Shown here piece by piece: positions 18,713 to 28,538 of a stretch of DNA of 64,000 nucleotides. The DNA comes from an uncultured Alphaproteobacteria bacterium. GTDB taxonomy: Bacteria > Pseudomonadota > Alphaproteobacteria > Rs-D84. Location: contig CALXMC010000002.1 in assembly GCA_944389385.1 (NCBI GenBank), positions 1 to 64,000 on the forward strand, given 5' to 3'. A program made the position numbers and the translations under genes. The notes under the pieces were generated by a model, which did not search any database, was not told the origin of the DNA, and saw only the letters and a list, made by a program, of their open reading frames with translations. Positions within the stretch are counted from its first letter, which is position 1; every line of letters starts with the position of its first letter.

Positions 18713-21700
18713 ATGAGAAAATTTGCAATTTTTTGTGCATTGTTGATTGGTGTTGTTTATAACGCAGATGCTGCGACCGCACGAAATCCACGCGGTGGGA
18801 CGGTTGCGACGACCGGGGGGGCGGCCAGTACGGGTACTCGGTCGACTACTGCGCGCAGTGCGACGACGGCGCGTGCCGCGACGGCGACACGTGGTGCTGC
18901 ACCGGCGGCGGCAACAACGGCGCGTGCGGCAACTGCGGGGCGTACCACGGTCAGTCGCGGCCCGGTTGCAACAACATCTTCGTCTTCATCGGGATCTGGG
19001 GTTGCGCGCAGTGCGGTTGCGCGTGCGGGTGCCACGCAGAAGGTTATATCCACTGGAACCAAGGTTGCCACCGCAAATGAAAATGTAGTCGTCAGTCAAG
19101 AATGTCGCCAGAAATATTACGGTTGTATGGATTCTTTCTGTATGTTGGATAACGATAATGGCGGCCGCTGTATTTGCAGTGACCGCAGTGCTGAATTGGA
19201 TTCGATTTTGGCACAAATCGAGGAACTGGATCAGCAATCTTATCAGATGGCAACGTATGGCGTTGAACGTATCGAAATGGGTGATGCGGCCGAGACTGCA
19301 ATCGCAAATGCAAATGCCGTTGCCCAGGCCATTTTGGACGAGCAAGAAAATGGACCGTTAAAATTGCCTGATTTGAATACTTGGATGACGCCTGTTGGTG
19401 CCGAAGAAGAAGATATTTTCGAAGATGTTACAAATATTTACCAAAGCCCGGTCGAAGGCAAAGAAGGGGATGCGCTGTATTCCGCTTCGCATGATATTTG
19501 CGCGGCACAAATACCCGAATGCGAGGCTGAAATGGATATGTTACAGTTGATGTATTCACAACAAATTCGTTCTGATTGCACCGCGTATGAAAATTCATTA
19601 AAGCAACAACGTAACGCCAGTGCGCAAAAATTATATACCGCCGAGCAAGCATTGCGCAGTGCGGCATTAGAACAATATCAAAATGCAAACAAGTATGATT
19701 TGGGGCAGTGTGTTATCGAATTTAAGACCTGTATGATTGAAACTGGCGAATGTGGCGATGATTTTTCTGGATGCGCGTCCATTGCCGCGTTTGACGAAAC
19801 AAATACACGTGGTGCAGGGGATCGTGCAAAAACATATAAAATTCAGGGCAGTGCCACCAGTATAGAAATTAAAGCGTCTACCTATGACATTTTGTTGTCC
19901 AAAAAACCGCTGTGCGAGAGTGTTACCAAGCAGTGTGTGGCCGCAAACGAAGCCGATGGTGGTGACCAAGTGTGGATGGCGTTCCTGCGCGAGGTTGCCC
20001 CCCAGGTTAAATCAGCCGAACTGATTGCCGAGGATAATGTTCGTCAAAATTGTATTGGTAATATATCGTCTTGTTTCCAACAGGCCTGTAAAGACACAAT
20101 GGATCCCAACGACCCAGATGGTTCATACGATATGTGTTTGACAAGACCGCAAACGATGTTTTCGCTGTGTACTGTGCCATTAAACGCGTGCGGTATATCG
20201 GCAGAAGATGGTGATGCAGACGATGTTAATGATCCAAACGGAATTTGGGACTTTGTTTTGGCGCGTTTGGCGTCTATGCGTGTGAATTCGTGCACAGACC
20301 AGGTAAAACAATGTTTGCAATCCGAAGACAGATGTGGGTCTGATTACACACAGTGTATCGGTTTGGATACAGATACAATCGTTCACATGTGCCCCGAGGA
20401 ATTGTTGGTTGGTTGCCAAACATACGATGGTGGCAGCAGTGCCCAAACATACGGTAATGATGAAGAAGATTTCTATGCCAAATTAGAGCCCATGATCCAG
20501 GGTATTTTGCTGAATATAGATAACAGTTTGTTGGAAGAATGCCAACGTGCCGCAGATGAAGCAATGATTACAGTATGTGGCAGTACTGAAAACTGCGATA
20601 ATATGACTGTTGATGAGTATATCGGCGCAAATACGTTGGAGTATAAGATTTGCAGAATAATTGGTGATGACGACAGTACTGATATAGATTATAACAATTG
20701 TTATACTGATTTATCCCAAATTTCTGATACTGAATTGGGATTGCATGATTTGAACAAGGGGGCTGATGGTGTTCGGGCGGCAAACGAGAGAATAGATTTC
20801 GCCATCATTATCGAAGGCGAAATGCCGTGGGAAAATGTAATATTTGATGAAAATGGAAAAATAGCCATAACTTCAATCGACCCAGATACACAAAACCAAC
20901 GTAAAATCGAATCGGAATTGGCAACATTGCAGAATAATATAAATAATGCAATTAACGCGATTGAATCAAACCCTGATGTGCAATTCTGTACTGTTGGGCG
21001 TATTGTTCAGGGCGTGAATGATGATGATGTCGAGGTTGGACGTACACCACAGGTGTCTCAATCGTTGCAGACGGCACAAAGATTGCAACCAAATGCGCAA
21101 GTAAATCCAAATGCACAGTTGGTTCAGACCGCGCGGTCTGTATCTGACAGAACCGCAACCCAGGTCAGTGCATTGGATGTCGCGGTAAATAATCAGACAA
21201 TTGTCGATCGTTCCGGGGCGGGCGGACGTTTCCCGGGGTTGACCATGCAAATGCGTACTATGATTGCGACGTCGGCGATAAATCGTGCCATTGCCAATTA
21301 TCGCGCAAAATATCAAGAGTTGGAAGAACGCCGTATGCAAGATTATGTGACACTGAATGAACGTATGGCAGAAATCGATAACGAAAATACATTAGAGGCA
21401 CGGCGCGAGGCTGCGCGTATGGCGTGTATCGGAACTGCGGGGGCGTCTACGTTTAGTGCTGATGCGTTTTCTGTCAAAAAAGGACGCGAAACCGCCAAAG
21501 GTGATGTCGACAGCAGTTTGGTCGGCAAAGCCAATGATGAATATGTTGGAACCGAAGATAACAGCCGTTGGAATTATCGCGAGGTTATAACGTCTACATT
21601 CAATCCGTCGACTTTGGTGTGTAATCGTTGTACCAGAACACAAAACTGTGCAGACCCCAAGGGTGGACGTAAATTGTGCAAAAGATGGTCAGACCCGGTT

Positions 21701-21727
21701 GAAACGTGCGAAGATATACAGTTTTAA
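18713..21727 (+). CDS. Large exported cysteine-rich protein (CMD-motif family), full length
   Basis: A 1004-residue protein with a signal peptide (residues 1-20, ending NADA). Residues 21-105 are Ala/Thr/Arg/Ser-rich and low complexity. The CMD motif is C131-x6-C138-M-D-x2-C143-x9-C153-x-C155-S, followed by a helix-rich stretch. CGxDF modules lie at C333-C340-C347-C354 and C527-C534-C541-C548. The C-terminus is C-x2-C-x5-C...C-E-D-I-Q-F. Abundant paired cysteines after a signal peptide point to a disulfide-rich periplasmic or surface protein. I recognise no named family. The start follows AATAGGAAGG. A direct paralogue follows 10 bases downstream and an inverted, truncated paralogue lies 48 bases upstream. 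Confidence 0.9.
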   Translation: MRKFAIFCALLIGVVYNADAATARNPRGGTVATTGGAASTGTRSTTARSATTARAATATRGAAPAAATTARAATAGRTTVSRGPVATTSSSSSGSGVARSAVARAGATQKVISTGTKVATANENVVVSQECRQKYYGCMDSFCMLDNDNGGRCICSDRSAELDSILAQIEELDQQSYQMATYGVERIEMGDAAETAIANANAVAQAILDEQENGPLKLPDLNTWMTPVGAEEEDIFEDVTNIYQSPVEGKEGDALYSASHDICAAQIPECEAEMDMLQLMYSQQIRSDCTAYENSLKQQRNASAQKLYTAEQALRSAALEQYQNANKYDLGQCVIEFKTCMIETGECGDDFSGCASIAAFDETNTRGAGDRAKTYKIQGSATSIEIKASTYDILLSKKPLCESVTKQCVAANEADGGDQVWMAFLREVAPQVKSAELIAEDNVRQNCIGNISSCFQQACKDTMDPNDPDGSYDMCLTRPQTMFSLCTVPLNACGISAEDGDADDVNDPNGIWDFVLARLASMRVNSCTDQVKQCLQSEDRCGSDYTQCIGLDTDTIVHMCPEELLVGCQTYDGGSSAQTYGNDEEDFYAKLEPMIQGILLNIDNSLLEECQRAADEAMITVCGSTENCDNMTVDEYIGANTLEYKICRIIGDDDSTDIDYNNCYTDLSQISDTELGLHDLNKGADGVRAANERIDFAIIIEGEMPWENVIFDENGKIAITSIDPDTQNQRKIESELATLQNNINNAINAIESNPDVQFCTVGRIVQGVNDDDVEVGRTPQVSQSLQTAQRLQPNAQVNPNAQLVQTARSVSDRTATQVSALDVAVNNQTIVDRSGAGGRFPGLTMQMRTMIATSAINRAIANYRAKYQELEERRMQDYVTLNERMAEIDNENTLEARREAARMACIGTAGASTFSADAFSVKKGRETAKGDVDSSLVGKANDEYVGTEDNSRWNYREVITSTFNPSTLVCNRCTRTQNCADPKGGRKLCKRWSDPVETCEDIQF
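19580..19651. repeat. 72-bp perfect inverted repeat, right arm
   Basis: Partner of 18287-18358. Recombination between the arms would invert about 1.2 kb holding the promoter, signal peptide and CMD motif of the gene at 18713. Confidence 0.85.
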
Positions 21728-21737
21728 TCTGTGATGA

Positions 21738-24683
21738 ATGTTGAAACGAATACTTGTTGTTTTGATGTTTGTGTGCGGGTTTAATATTCCCGCAGATGCT
21801 GCAACACGCAGTGTTTCGACTCGTACCGTGTCGCGAAATGCTGCGCCGGTGGCGAATGCCCCGGCGACCGCGGTTGCAGCACGCAGCGCAACGACGTCAA
21901 CAAATCCATCCGCCGGTGTCGCGGCGCGCGCGGCAACAACACAAAAAGTTATCGGAACGGGTACCAAAGTTGTTGCAGCAACCAAGCCCGTCGTTTCAAA
22001 CGAAGAATGCCAACAAAAATATTTCGGTTGCATGGATTCGTTGTGCATGTTGGACAGTGCCAATGGTGGGCGGTGTGTGTGCAGTAATAAAAATGCGACC
22101 TTTGATTCCATTTTGGCTGAAATCGAAGATTTTGATTTGAAAACATATCAGATGGTAACCGTTGGTGTCGACAGTCTGGAACAGGGGTACGATATAAACG
22201 CGGTTTATGCCAAACCTGAATCTGGGGTGGATTTGTCGGCATGGAATGCTGTGTCAGATGAAGAGTTTGTGCAATCGTCGTCGGCTTTGCCGTTAAGTGA
22301 CGTGACGGGTGATGCTTTGTTTTTGGCCGCACATCAAAATTGTGCTGCTGCGATTCCTGAATGCAGTGCCAATATGCAATTTTTGCAATTGTTATACAGC
22401 CAACAAATAAATAATGATTGTGCCGCGTATGAAAATTCGTTAAAACAGCGTCGTAATGAAGCCGCACAAAAATTAGAGTCTGCCCGTTTGGGGTTGTTGG
22501 ATGCGTCTTATACCGCGTTAAGTAATGCCAATAAATGGGATTTGGGACAATGCGCGGTGGAATTCAAAAATTGTATGATTTCCACGGGTGGATGTGGTGC
22601 CGATTTTTCGGGATGTGCGCCAATCGCTGCGTTTGATGCAACAAACGCCCGTTCATCTGGGGCAGGGCGGCAATATAATATCGCGGGCGAACAAACCACC
22701 GTTACAATTTCTGCATCTACGTATGATACTTTGTTATCTAAAAAGCCGTTGTGTGATAATGTTACACAAAATTGTCAATCCGTAGCGGATCAGGTTTGGG
22801 ATACATTCCTGCGTGCGAATGCGCCCCAGATTAAATATGCTGAACTGATTGCCGAAGATAACGCGCGCCAGGATTGTGTCGGCGATGTGTCGTCTTGTTT
22901 CCAACGTGCGTGCCGCGATAATATTGATCCGAAAGATCCGTCGGGGTCGTATGATGCGTGTCTGACGCGGCCCGGGACAATGTTGTCGCTTTGTACTGTG
23001 CCGTTGAATGCGTGTGGGATTTCGACTGAATCAGCCGAGGCCGCAGAAAAATCGGATATATGGCAATTTGTTTTGGCGCGTTTGGCATCTATGCGTGTGA
23101 ATTCTTGCACCACTGAATTCAAAGAATGTTTGCAATCACCGGACAGATGCGGTTCTGATTATACTCAATGTATTGGGTTGGATACTGATACAATAATGCA
23201 CATGTGTCCGTATGACACCTTGGTCGGATGCCAGCAGGTTTATGGCGCGCGCAATATTCGCGGTAATGCAGTATATGACGAATTGTACAATGTTGCCCAG
23301 GGTATCTTTTTGAACATAGATAATGAAATGTTGGATTATTGCGAAGCCGCACTGGAACAGGCGACCATTACCGCATGTGGCGATTTGGATACGTGTAAAA
23401 CACTGGTTGATGATACTTTGTTGGGAACTCGTTCGTTAAATTATGAAGTGTGTGAAATTGTTTTCTTGGATGAAGGTCAAAAAATCGCGTATCAAAACTG
23501 TGTTGCAAATGCGGGATTGGTGTCGGATGAAAAATTGGGGCGCGTGGTAAATGCAGGCGGCGAAGGACTGGGGCCTGTTACCCCGATGGGTGGTGTGATC
23601 GACGGCAATATTTATTGGGATGGCGTTAAAATTGACGACGATGGAAATATCAGCAATGTGGATGAGTATTTCAAAAATATAGGAATCACAGAACCAGAAC
23701 AGGATGAATATAATTCCGTTCATCGTGAATTGGGGCAATTGCAAAATAATTTACAGCGGATTTATGACGTAATTGAATCCGATCCCACGGTGCAGTTTTG
23801 TATGACTGGGCGCGAAGTGGATGGAATAAAGCCTTATTCGGGTACGTCTGTGCCACGTTTCCCAGAATTAACCAAGTCCACACGTCTGAAAATTGCAAAT
23901 CAGGGTCTGCGCCAGGCGATGGATAATTATTATCAAAAATATGATAAGTTACAGGCGCAACAGGCCGAAGATTATGCGACCATTACCGAACGTTTGGCGG
24001 AAAATCGTGGCGAAAACGGCAAAGATGCCCGCCGCGATGCCGCACGTCAATCCTGTGTCGATTTGGCCAAGGGTGCGGCACTGCCACGTGCGAAAACCCC
24101 CACGTCTTTGATTGGAATCATTACCACAATAGTTGTGGTTATCGCAGTTGTGACCGTCGTTACTGTATTTACAGCCGGTGCCGGTACAATAGCGGCAGGG
24201 GCGGGTATGGCGGCCGGATTCGAGGCTGCTGCGGGTTCTGGATTATCACTTACAACTGTTTCTACTTTGAGTGCTGTTGGAACAGGCGCGGGGTTATCCG
24301 GTGCGTCTGGGGCTGGACTTAGCGGAATTGCGGCTGCGGCTTTTAGTGCCACTACGACTTCTTTGGCAACATCGGCAACGGTTGCAACGGTTGTTGGGGT
24401 TGTTGGTGGAACGGCCGCCGCTGCGGGTATTACGGCCGCCGCCGCGGTTGATTACACTGGCCCCCAGGCGGTCGATGGTTCTGGGGAATTGCAGGGCAGG
24501 TATGAAAATGACCAATGGAATTATCGCGAAGTCATCGAAACGCGGTTTAATATGGATACTTTGGTGTGTGAAAAGTGTGTAACCCAACAACAGTGTAATC
24601 AGACAAAATCGCCTTTCTTTGGTAATATGTACTGTAACAGTTGGGCAGATCCTGTTACTGAGTGCACGGATATTCAGTTTTAA
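21738..24683 (+). CDS. Large exported cysteine-rich protein (CMD-motif family), paralogue
   Basis: A 981-residue paralogue of the upstream gene with the same plan. It has a signal peptide ending PADA and an Arg/Thr/Ala-rich stretch with the shared TQKVIGTGTKV. The CMD motif has identical spacing, and two C-x6-C-x6-C-G-x-D-[FY]-x2-C modules follow. Its C-terminus is C-T-D-I-Q-F. Unlike the neighbour it has a roughly 120-residue Gly/Ala/Thr/Val-rich hydrophobic region near residues 790-910, before the final cysteines, possibly membrane-inserted. It begins 10 bases after the previous stop without a clear ribosome binding site, so translational coupling is likely. Confidence 0.88.
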   Translation: MLKRILVVLMFVCGFNIPADAATRSVSTRTVSRNAAPVANAPATAVAARSATTSTNPSAGVAARAATTQKVIGTGTKVVAATKPVVSNEECQQKYFGCMDSLCMLDSANGGRCVCSNKNATFDSILAEIEDFDLKTYQMVTVGVDSLEQGYDINAVYAKPESGVDLSAWNAVSDEEFVQSSSALPLSDVTGDALFLAAHQNCAAAIPECSANMQFLQLLYSQQINNDCAAYENSLKQRRNEAAQKLESARLGLLDASYTALSNANKWDLGQCAVEFKNCMISTGGCGADFSGCAPIAAFDATNARSSGAGRQYNIAGEQTTVTISASTYDTLLSKKPLCDNVTQNCQSVADQVWDTFLRANAPQIKYAELIAEDNARQDCVGDVSSCFQRACRDNIDPKDPSGSYDACLTRPGTMLSLCTVPLNACGISTESAEAAEKSDIWQFVLARLASMRVNSCTTEFKECLQSPDRCGSDYTQCIGLDTDTIMHMCPYDTLVGCQQVYGARNIRGNAVYDELYNVAQGIFLNIDNEMLDYCEAALEQATITACGDLDTCKTLVDDTLLGTRSLNYEVCEIVFLDEGQKIAYQNCVANAGLVSDEKLGRVVNAGGEGLGPVTPMGGVIDGNIYWDGVKIDDDGNISNVDEYFKNIGITEPEQDEYNSVHRELGQLQNNLQRIYDVIESDPTVQFCMTGREVDGIKPYSGTSVPRFPELTKSTRLKIANQGLRQAMDNYYQKYDKLQAQQAEDYATITERLAENRGENGKDARRDAARQSCVDLAKGAALPRAKTPTSLIGIITTIVVVIAVVTVVTVFTAGAGTIAAGAGMAAGFEAAAGSGLSLTTVSTLSAVGTGAGLSGASGAGLSGIAAAAFSATTTSLATSATVATVVGVVGGTAAAAGITAAAAVDYTGPQAVDGSGELQGRYENDQWNYREVIETRFNMDTLVCEKCVTQQQCNQTKSPFFGNMYCNSWADPVTECTDIQF

Positions 24684-24940
24684 TAGTTACTCGTAATTCG
24701 TGATAGATCACCCTTCGCCAAGGCTTCGGGTGATAAACCACCCCGGCACGCTTACCACCCACGAAAATTGCATTTTCGCGGGGCCCGGTATCGTGCCACC
24801 CCTCCGCTAGATGAGGAACTTTGTTCCGCGACGGGATGGGGGCGGTAGCCATAGCCTGACTCAGAGGAGAACTTGTTCCGCGACGGTACAGTCTAACTTC
24901 CCCTCCGCTAGATGAGGAACTTGTTATATTCCTATCGTGG
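24684..24940. repeat. GC-rich intergenic repeat
   Basis: No gene is seen. The block begins AGTTACTCGTAATTCGTGATAG straight after a stop codon. It carries the CCACCCACG-arm-loop-arm-CGCGGGGCCCGG hairpin (arms GAAAAT/ATTTTC near 24763-24778) and two copies of CCCCTCCGCTAGATGAGGAAC. The remainder up to the terminator at 24997 shows nothing recognisable. Confidence 0.65.
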
Positions 24941-24996
24941 GCAAATTCTCACACCGTTGGATGTGCGCTTCAATACCTGTTGTGTGGGTGGGGTGT

Positions 24997-25022
24997 AAAA
25001 AATCCCCCAGATGGGGGGATTT
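24997..25022 (-). terminator. Terminator of the gene at 25043-27151
   Basis: Read on the minus strand, a CCCCC/GGGGG stem is followed by six T. Confidence 0.75.
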
Positions 25023-25042
25023 GACACCTGTTAAATTTCTTA

Positions 25043-27151
25043 CTATTCACATGCACCGTGCGATTTCGCAACCGGATAGTTTTCCAGACATACACTGCCC
25101 GAAACTGTGCATGCGCCCGGAACCAATGTTATGGCATTGCTGTCCGCGGGTTTATAGTTAATTTGCGCCGATGCACACTGGTTCAAGTCAGTTATCGAAT
25201 TGCACGAACGACGCCATGAATCACAATCTGAGGCAGAACCAGTCGGACTGACCGTTTCCGGCAAATTCAGATTCCATTTTACATAGAAATCTTTCAGTGA
25301 TTCAATTGCGTATGATTTGTTATATCCGACCTGGGCCAGGTTATCGCCAACATGACAACTGATGTTGCTGCGTTCGACAAATGCAGTTATCGCGGTTGCC
25401 AACCCACCTGCGCCTGCACCAACGCCCGCGCCAATGCCGATTGCTTTACCCATGTTGGATTCTTCGCCGTTTCGCAACAAGTCTGTGACGTCGGCGTTGA
25501 ATATCCGTGACAAGATATCGTTTGCCTGTTGACATGTCATATATTGGGGTTCGTCACAATGCAGTAATGCCAACGGTACGTCCGTGGTTGCGTATGTTTC
25601 GGCTATTTTGGTTTGTGATACTAATTTGACCGTTGCGTGTTGTGGGTCGATGCCATACTTGTTGATGAATTCGTTTTGGCAACTTGTTGCATCATCGCTG
25701 GAACACGCGAAACTGACGTTATTCAAGTAATTTTCACATTCATCAACTGTGTCGAATTGTGTGCATGCAGTGGCGTATTGACTGAAACATTCGCCCGCAT
25801 CCATGGAACCACAGTTCAATGACGTTGCAAATTTGAATATCGTGCTGTTTATGTTGATTATGTCAAAACTGATGCCTTCCCCAAAATCAAACAGTTTTGT
25901 AATCTGTTCGCATTGGTCGATGGACACCATTTCAGTTATTGCAGATATTTTCAAAGATGGATCGTCAATGAATTCATTCACAGAACCAATCAAACCATCG
26001 TTCTTTAACAAATCGGTCAACATCTCACGATGTTTATCACGTGTGCAATCAAACGCGCGGTCGCCATGACCCGCAATTGCACCAACGCCCGCGCCAACAA
26101 CTGCGCCGCCACCGATACCCACAACCGCCGCAGTATTTGTTTGATTCATTAACGAAAATCCGAATAAATCGCGATTGCATGTGAATGTATCGCCCGCGCG
26201 ACGCCATACTTCGGCGGGTTGGTCGTTACCGACCGCACCGAATAACCAACTGTTTTTAATTTGTTGATTTTTGTTGTATGCCGCAACACGTATCCAACAT
26301 TCAGCGGTTTCTGGATCCCAACGGGCGTAGTGTCCGCGTGCACCATCAACGCCCGAGTTGCCATAGTTTAATGCAGCACCCTGGGGGTTGCGTTTCACCA
26401 ATATTCCGCCGTTTTGATTGTTGTATGCACCTGTGCTGATGTTGTATTCAGATGTAACACTGCCTGCATTCGATACCGCATCAAATGATGGACCGTACGT
26501 ATTTACATCCAAAAGTTTGCATGTGTTTTCAGCCTGGTACGGGGTTAATCCAGTTTTGCGTAATACAAAGTTATAGTATGTTGGTTGAACCTTGCGCGAG
26601 TTAAAGTCAATCCATACATCAGACGGCATACGATATACGTTGGAACAATCCTGGCGTACTTCGGCTATGCAGCGTTCAACCTGGGGTTGACATAAATTCA
26701 TGCCGTTTATGATGGAATTGCGCAATTCCGTGTTAAACATGTCGTTAATGCCGCCGGGCAGGGCGCCACTGTTGATACATAACAACAAATCATCCATACA
26801 GTTATCAACCGTGTATGTTGAATTTTCAACGCCACCATCGGGGCATTCGGGTTCTGGATCCGGGTCTGGGTCTGGATCAGGATCTGGATCTGGGTCCGGA
26901 TCTGGATCCGGTTGATCCGGATTGTCCGGCGTGACAGATGGTAAATTTGGTGAAGTATTACCGACCGTAAAATTTGGTAATGTCGGCATTGTTGGCATGC
27001 GTTGAGACGAACCGGCCGTTGTGGCCGCAGCACGCCCAGATGGTGCAGTATTGGCGCCACTGCGTGCGGTAACCGCGTCCGCCGAGCCGATTATTGCACA
27101 TACAACAAATCCCGTTAATGGTGTCAAAAATAACCTGTGCCAAGATTTCAT
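25043..27151 (-). CDS. Exported protein with Asp-Pro repeat linker and glycine-rich membrane segments
   Basis: A 702-residue protein with a signal peptide ending GSADA and an Ala/Thr/Ser/Pro-rich region. An uninterrupted Asp-Pro dipeptide run lies near residues 80-98 and ends in Glu-Pro. A Cys-rich body follows with C-x6-C pairs (CMDDLLLC, CQPQVERC). Two Gly/Ala-rich hydrophobic segments (GIGGGAVVGAGVGAIAGH and GIGAGVGAGAGGLATAITAF) look like glycine-zipper membrane or oligomerisation helices. The start follows AGGGGGAG. The -10 candidate on the minus strand is TATAAT near 27182. It lacks the CMD motif, so it is a distant relative at best. Confidence 0.85.
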   Translation of the reverse strand: MKSWHRLFLTPLTGFVVCAIIGSADAVTARSGANTAPSGRAAATTAGSSQRMPTMPTLPNFTVGNTSPNLPSVTPDNPDQPDPDPDPDPDPDPDPDPDPEPECPDGGVENSTYTVDNCMDDLLLCINSGALPGGINDMFNTELRNSIINGMNLCQPQVERCIAEVRQDCSNVYRMPSDVWIDFNSRKVQPTYYNFVLRKTGLTPYQAENTCKLLDVNTYGPSFDAVSNAGSVTSEYNISTGAYNNQNGGILVKRNPQGAALNYGNSGVDGARGHYARWDPETAECWIRVAAYNKNQQIKNSWLFGAVGNDQPAEVWRRAGDTFTCNRDLFGFSLMNQTNTAAVVGIGGGAVVGAGVGAIAGHGDRAFDCTRDKHREMLTDLLKNDGLIGSVNEFIDDPSLKISAITEMVSIDQCEQITKLFDFGEGISFDIININSTIFKFATSLNCGSMDAGECFSQYATACTQFDTVDECENYLNNVSFACSSDDATSCQNEFINKYGIDPQHATVKLVSQTKIAETYATTDVPLALLHCDEPQYMTCQQANDILSRIFNADVTDLLRNGEESNMGKAIGIGAGVGAGAGGLATAITAFVERSNISCHVGDNLAQVGYNKSYAIESLKDFYVKWNLNLPETVSPTGSASDCDSWRRSCNSITDLNQCASAQINYKPADSNAITLVPGACTVSGSVCLENYPVAKSHGACE

Positions 27152-27238
27152 AAGGAATCTCCCCCTTCTGTCATTTCTGTAATTATATCACTAATCAGGA
27201 TATAAACAAAGCACTTTTTGGATATAATAGTAAACGGG

Positions 27239-27266
27239 TTGACAAATATATAAAATTGTCTATAAT
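27239..27266 (+). promoter_or_regulatory. Promoter immediately upstream of the gene at 27273
   Basis: TTGACA (27239-27244) and TATAAT (27261-27266) are perfect consensus boxes with a 16-base spacer. The GTG start is only 6 bases beyond the -10, so the message would be leaderless. Confidence 0.7.
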
Positions 27267-27272
27267 TTCAGT

Positions 27273-28247
27273 GTGAAGAAAATATTTAAATTTTTGCAGA
27301 AAAATAAATATGCCATTGTGTGGACGGGCTGTTATGTCGCGATAATGTGGGCAATTTTGAAATTCATGTTCAATTTTGATATGTTTTCGGTCGCACAATG
27401 GAATGTTTTGGTACATGCCCAGTTGCGCGGATTCCCGGGTTTTGTGTTTGGTATCTTGATTCTGGCGGCTTTACCGTTATATATTGCCACAACAATGGTT
27501 GTTGTGCGTACGGGTAAACCGTTGATTAAATTAAGCGTTCCAAAGTTTATGACACCCGTTGCAATCGATGATGGTAAAAAGAAAGATGATGCGGCACCCG
27601 TCGTAAAAACAGATCCAAAACCAGATGATAAAAAAATTATTCCCACAGAATTACAGGCTGCATTTGACCGGGCGCGTGTGCATGGTGGTGCGGCTGCGCC
27701 AAAATCTGTGTTTGATATTGGCAACATGATGACGCAAAAATCAGAGCGCGCCGACGATAATTCTGTCCCAGAATTACAGCCGTCAGACGCGTTTCCATTG
27801 CCGAATGATTTTGATTTGTCGGTGGGGGATGCGGTGCCGTCTTTTACGCCTGTGTTTTCCGATATGGATTTCGAGGTTGAAGATACCGATGACGATGTTA
27901 TGCGCACGCATGGTGTTGGTGGTGCGGTTGGCGATTTTTTGACCAATAATGGTGTTAATTTTAATATGGACGGTGATGTTGTGTTGACTGCACGGGATGC
28001 GATTGCCGTGCATAATGACCCTGATTTTTGGGTGGCGGATGATGATGCTTGGTTTGCAAATGGCAATCAGAAAACATCGCCCATTGCGAATGTGTTGGAT
28101 GTGGCGGCTGCGCACGGGTTGCGGCCTGTGCTGTATTTGGGCGCGACCAATATTATGGATTTGGATGCGCGTCGTGCGGCGTGGGAATCCATGGGTGTTA
28201 CCGTTATTACTGATTTGAATGATTTGTTGGGGGCTAGTTACTCGTAA
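27273..28247 (+). CDS. Two-TM membrane protein with acidic cytosolic domain, unknown
   Basis: The 324-residue frame begins with GTG. Two hydrophobic spans lie near residues 14-32 and 54-76, joined by a short loop. An Asp/Lys/Pro-rich linker and an acidic C-terminal half follow, ending in a segment (LRPVLYLGATNIMDLDARRA) that resembles a small alpha/beta domain. No family is recognised. No other in-frame ATG precedes the first TM. The final codons (ASYS) and stop come from the repeat that starts at 28238. Confidence 0.75.
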   Translation: MKKIFKFLQKNKYAIVWTGCYVAIMWAILKFMFNFDMFSVAQWNVLVHAQLRGFPGFVFGILILAALPLYIATTMVVVRTGKPLIKLSVPKFMTPVAIDDGKKKDDAAPVVKTDPKPDDKKIIPTELQAAFDRARVHGGAAAPKSVFDIGNMMTQKSERADDNSVPELQPSDAFPLPNDFDLSVGDAVPSFTPVFSDMDFEVEDTDDDVMRTHGVGGAVGDFLTNNGVNFNMDGDVVLTARDAIAVHNDPDFWVADDDAWFANGNQKTSPIANVLDVAAAHGLRPVLYLGATNIMDLDARRAAWESMGVTVITDLNDLLGASYS

Positions 28248-28485
28248 TTCGTTACTGGTTACTCGTGCCACCCCCCGTCGCGCGGGGCGCGCCACCCCCC
28301 GCCCCCAGAATCCACCCACGCAAACTTTGTTTGCGCGGGGCCCGGTGTGGGACGGTGGGGATTAAACCACCCCGGGCTTGACCACCCACGCGACACGTCG
28401 CGCGGGGCCCGGTGCCGCCCACCCCTCCGCTAGATGAGGAACTTAGACCGCGACGGAATGAGGTGAGGTCCCGTCACGTGGGCAA
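28238..28485. repeat. GC-rich intergenic repeat overlapping a gene's 3' end
   Basis: It begins AGTTACTCGTAATTCGTTACTGG inside the last codons of the preceding gene. It contains two hairpins of the constant-flank class, with arms GCAAAC/GTTTGC (about 28319-28335) and GCGAC/GTCGC (about 28389-28402), each followed by CGCGGGGCCCGGTG. CCCCTCCGCTAGATGAGGAAC recurs near 28422. Confidence 0.65.
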
Positions 28486-28500
28486 ATATTGGAATCTGTA

Positions 28501-28530
28501 AAAAAAAACGGGGCGTGCCCCGTTTTTTTT
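28501..28530. terminator. Bidirectional terminator
   Basis: CGGGGC-GT-GCCCCG stem with eight A before and eight T after; serves the gene at 28539-30128 on the minus strand and could stop + strand transcripts. Confidence 0.85.
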
Positions 28531-28538
28531 ATATTGGA

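Noticed and set aside
18747-19088. Arg-rich + strand frame inside the gene at 18713
   Set aside because: It is the shifted reading of the GC-rich Ala/Thr/Arg repeat stretch and has no start signal of its own.
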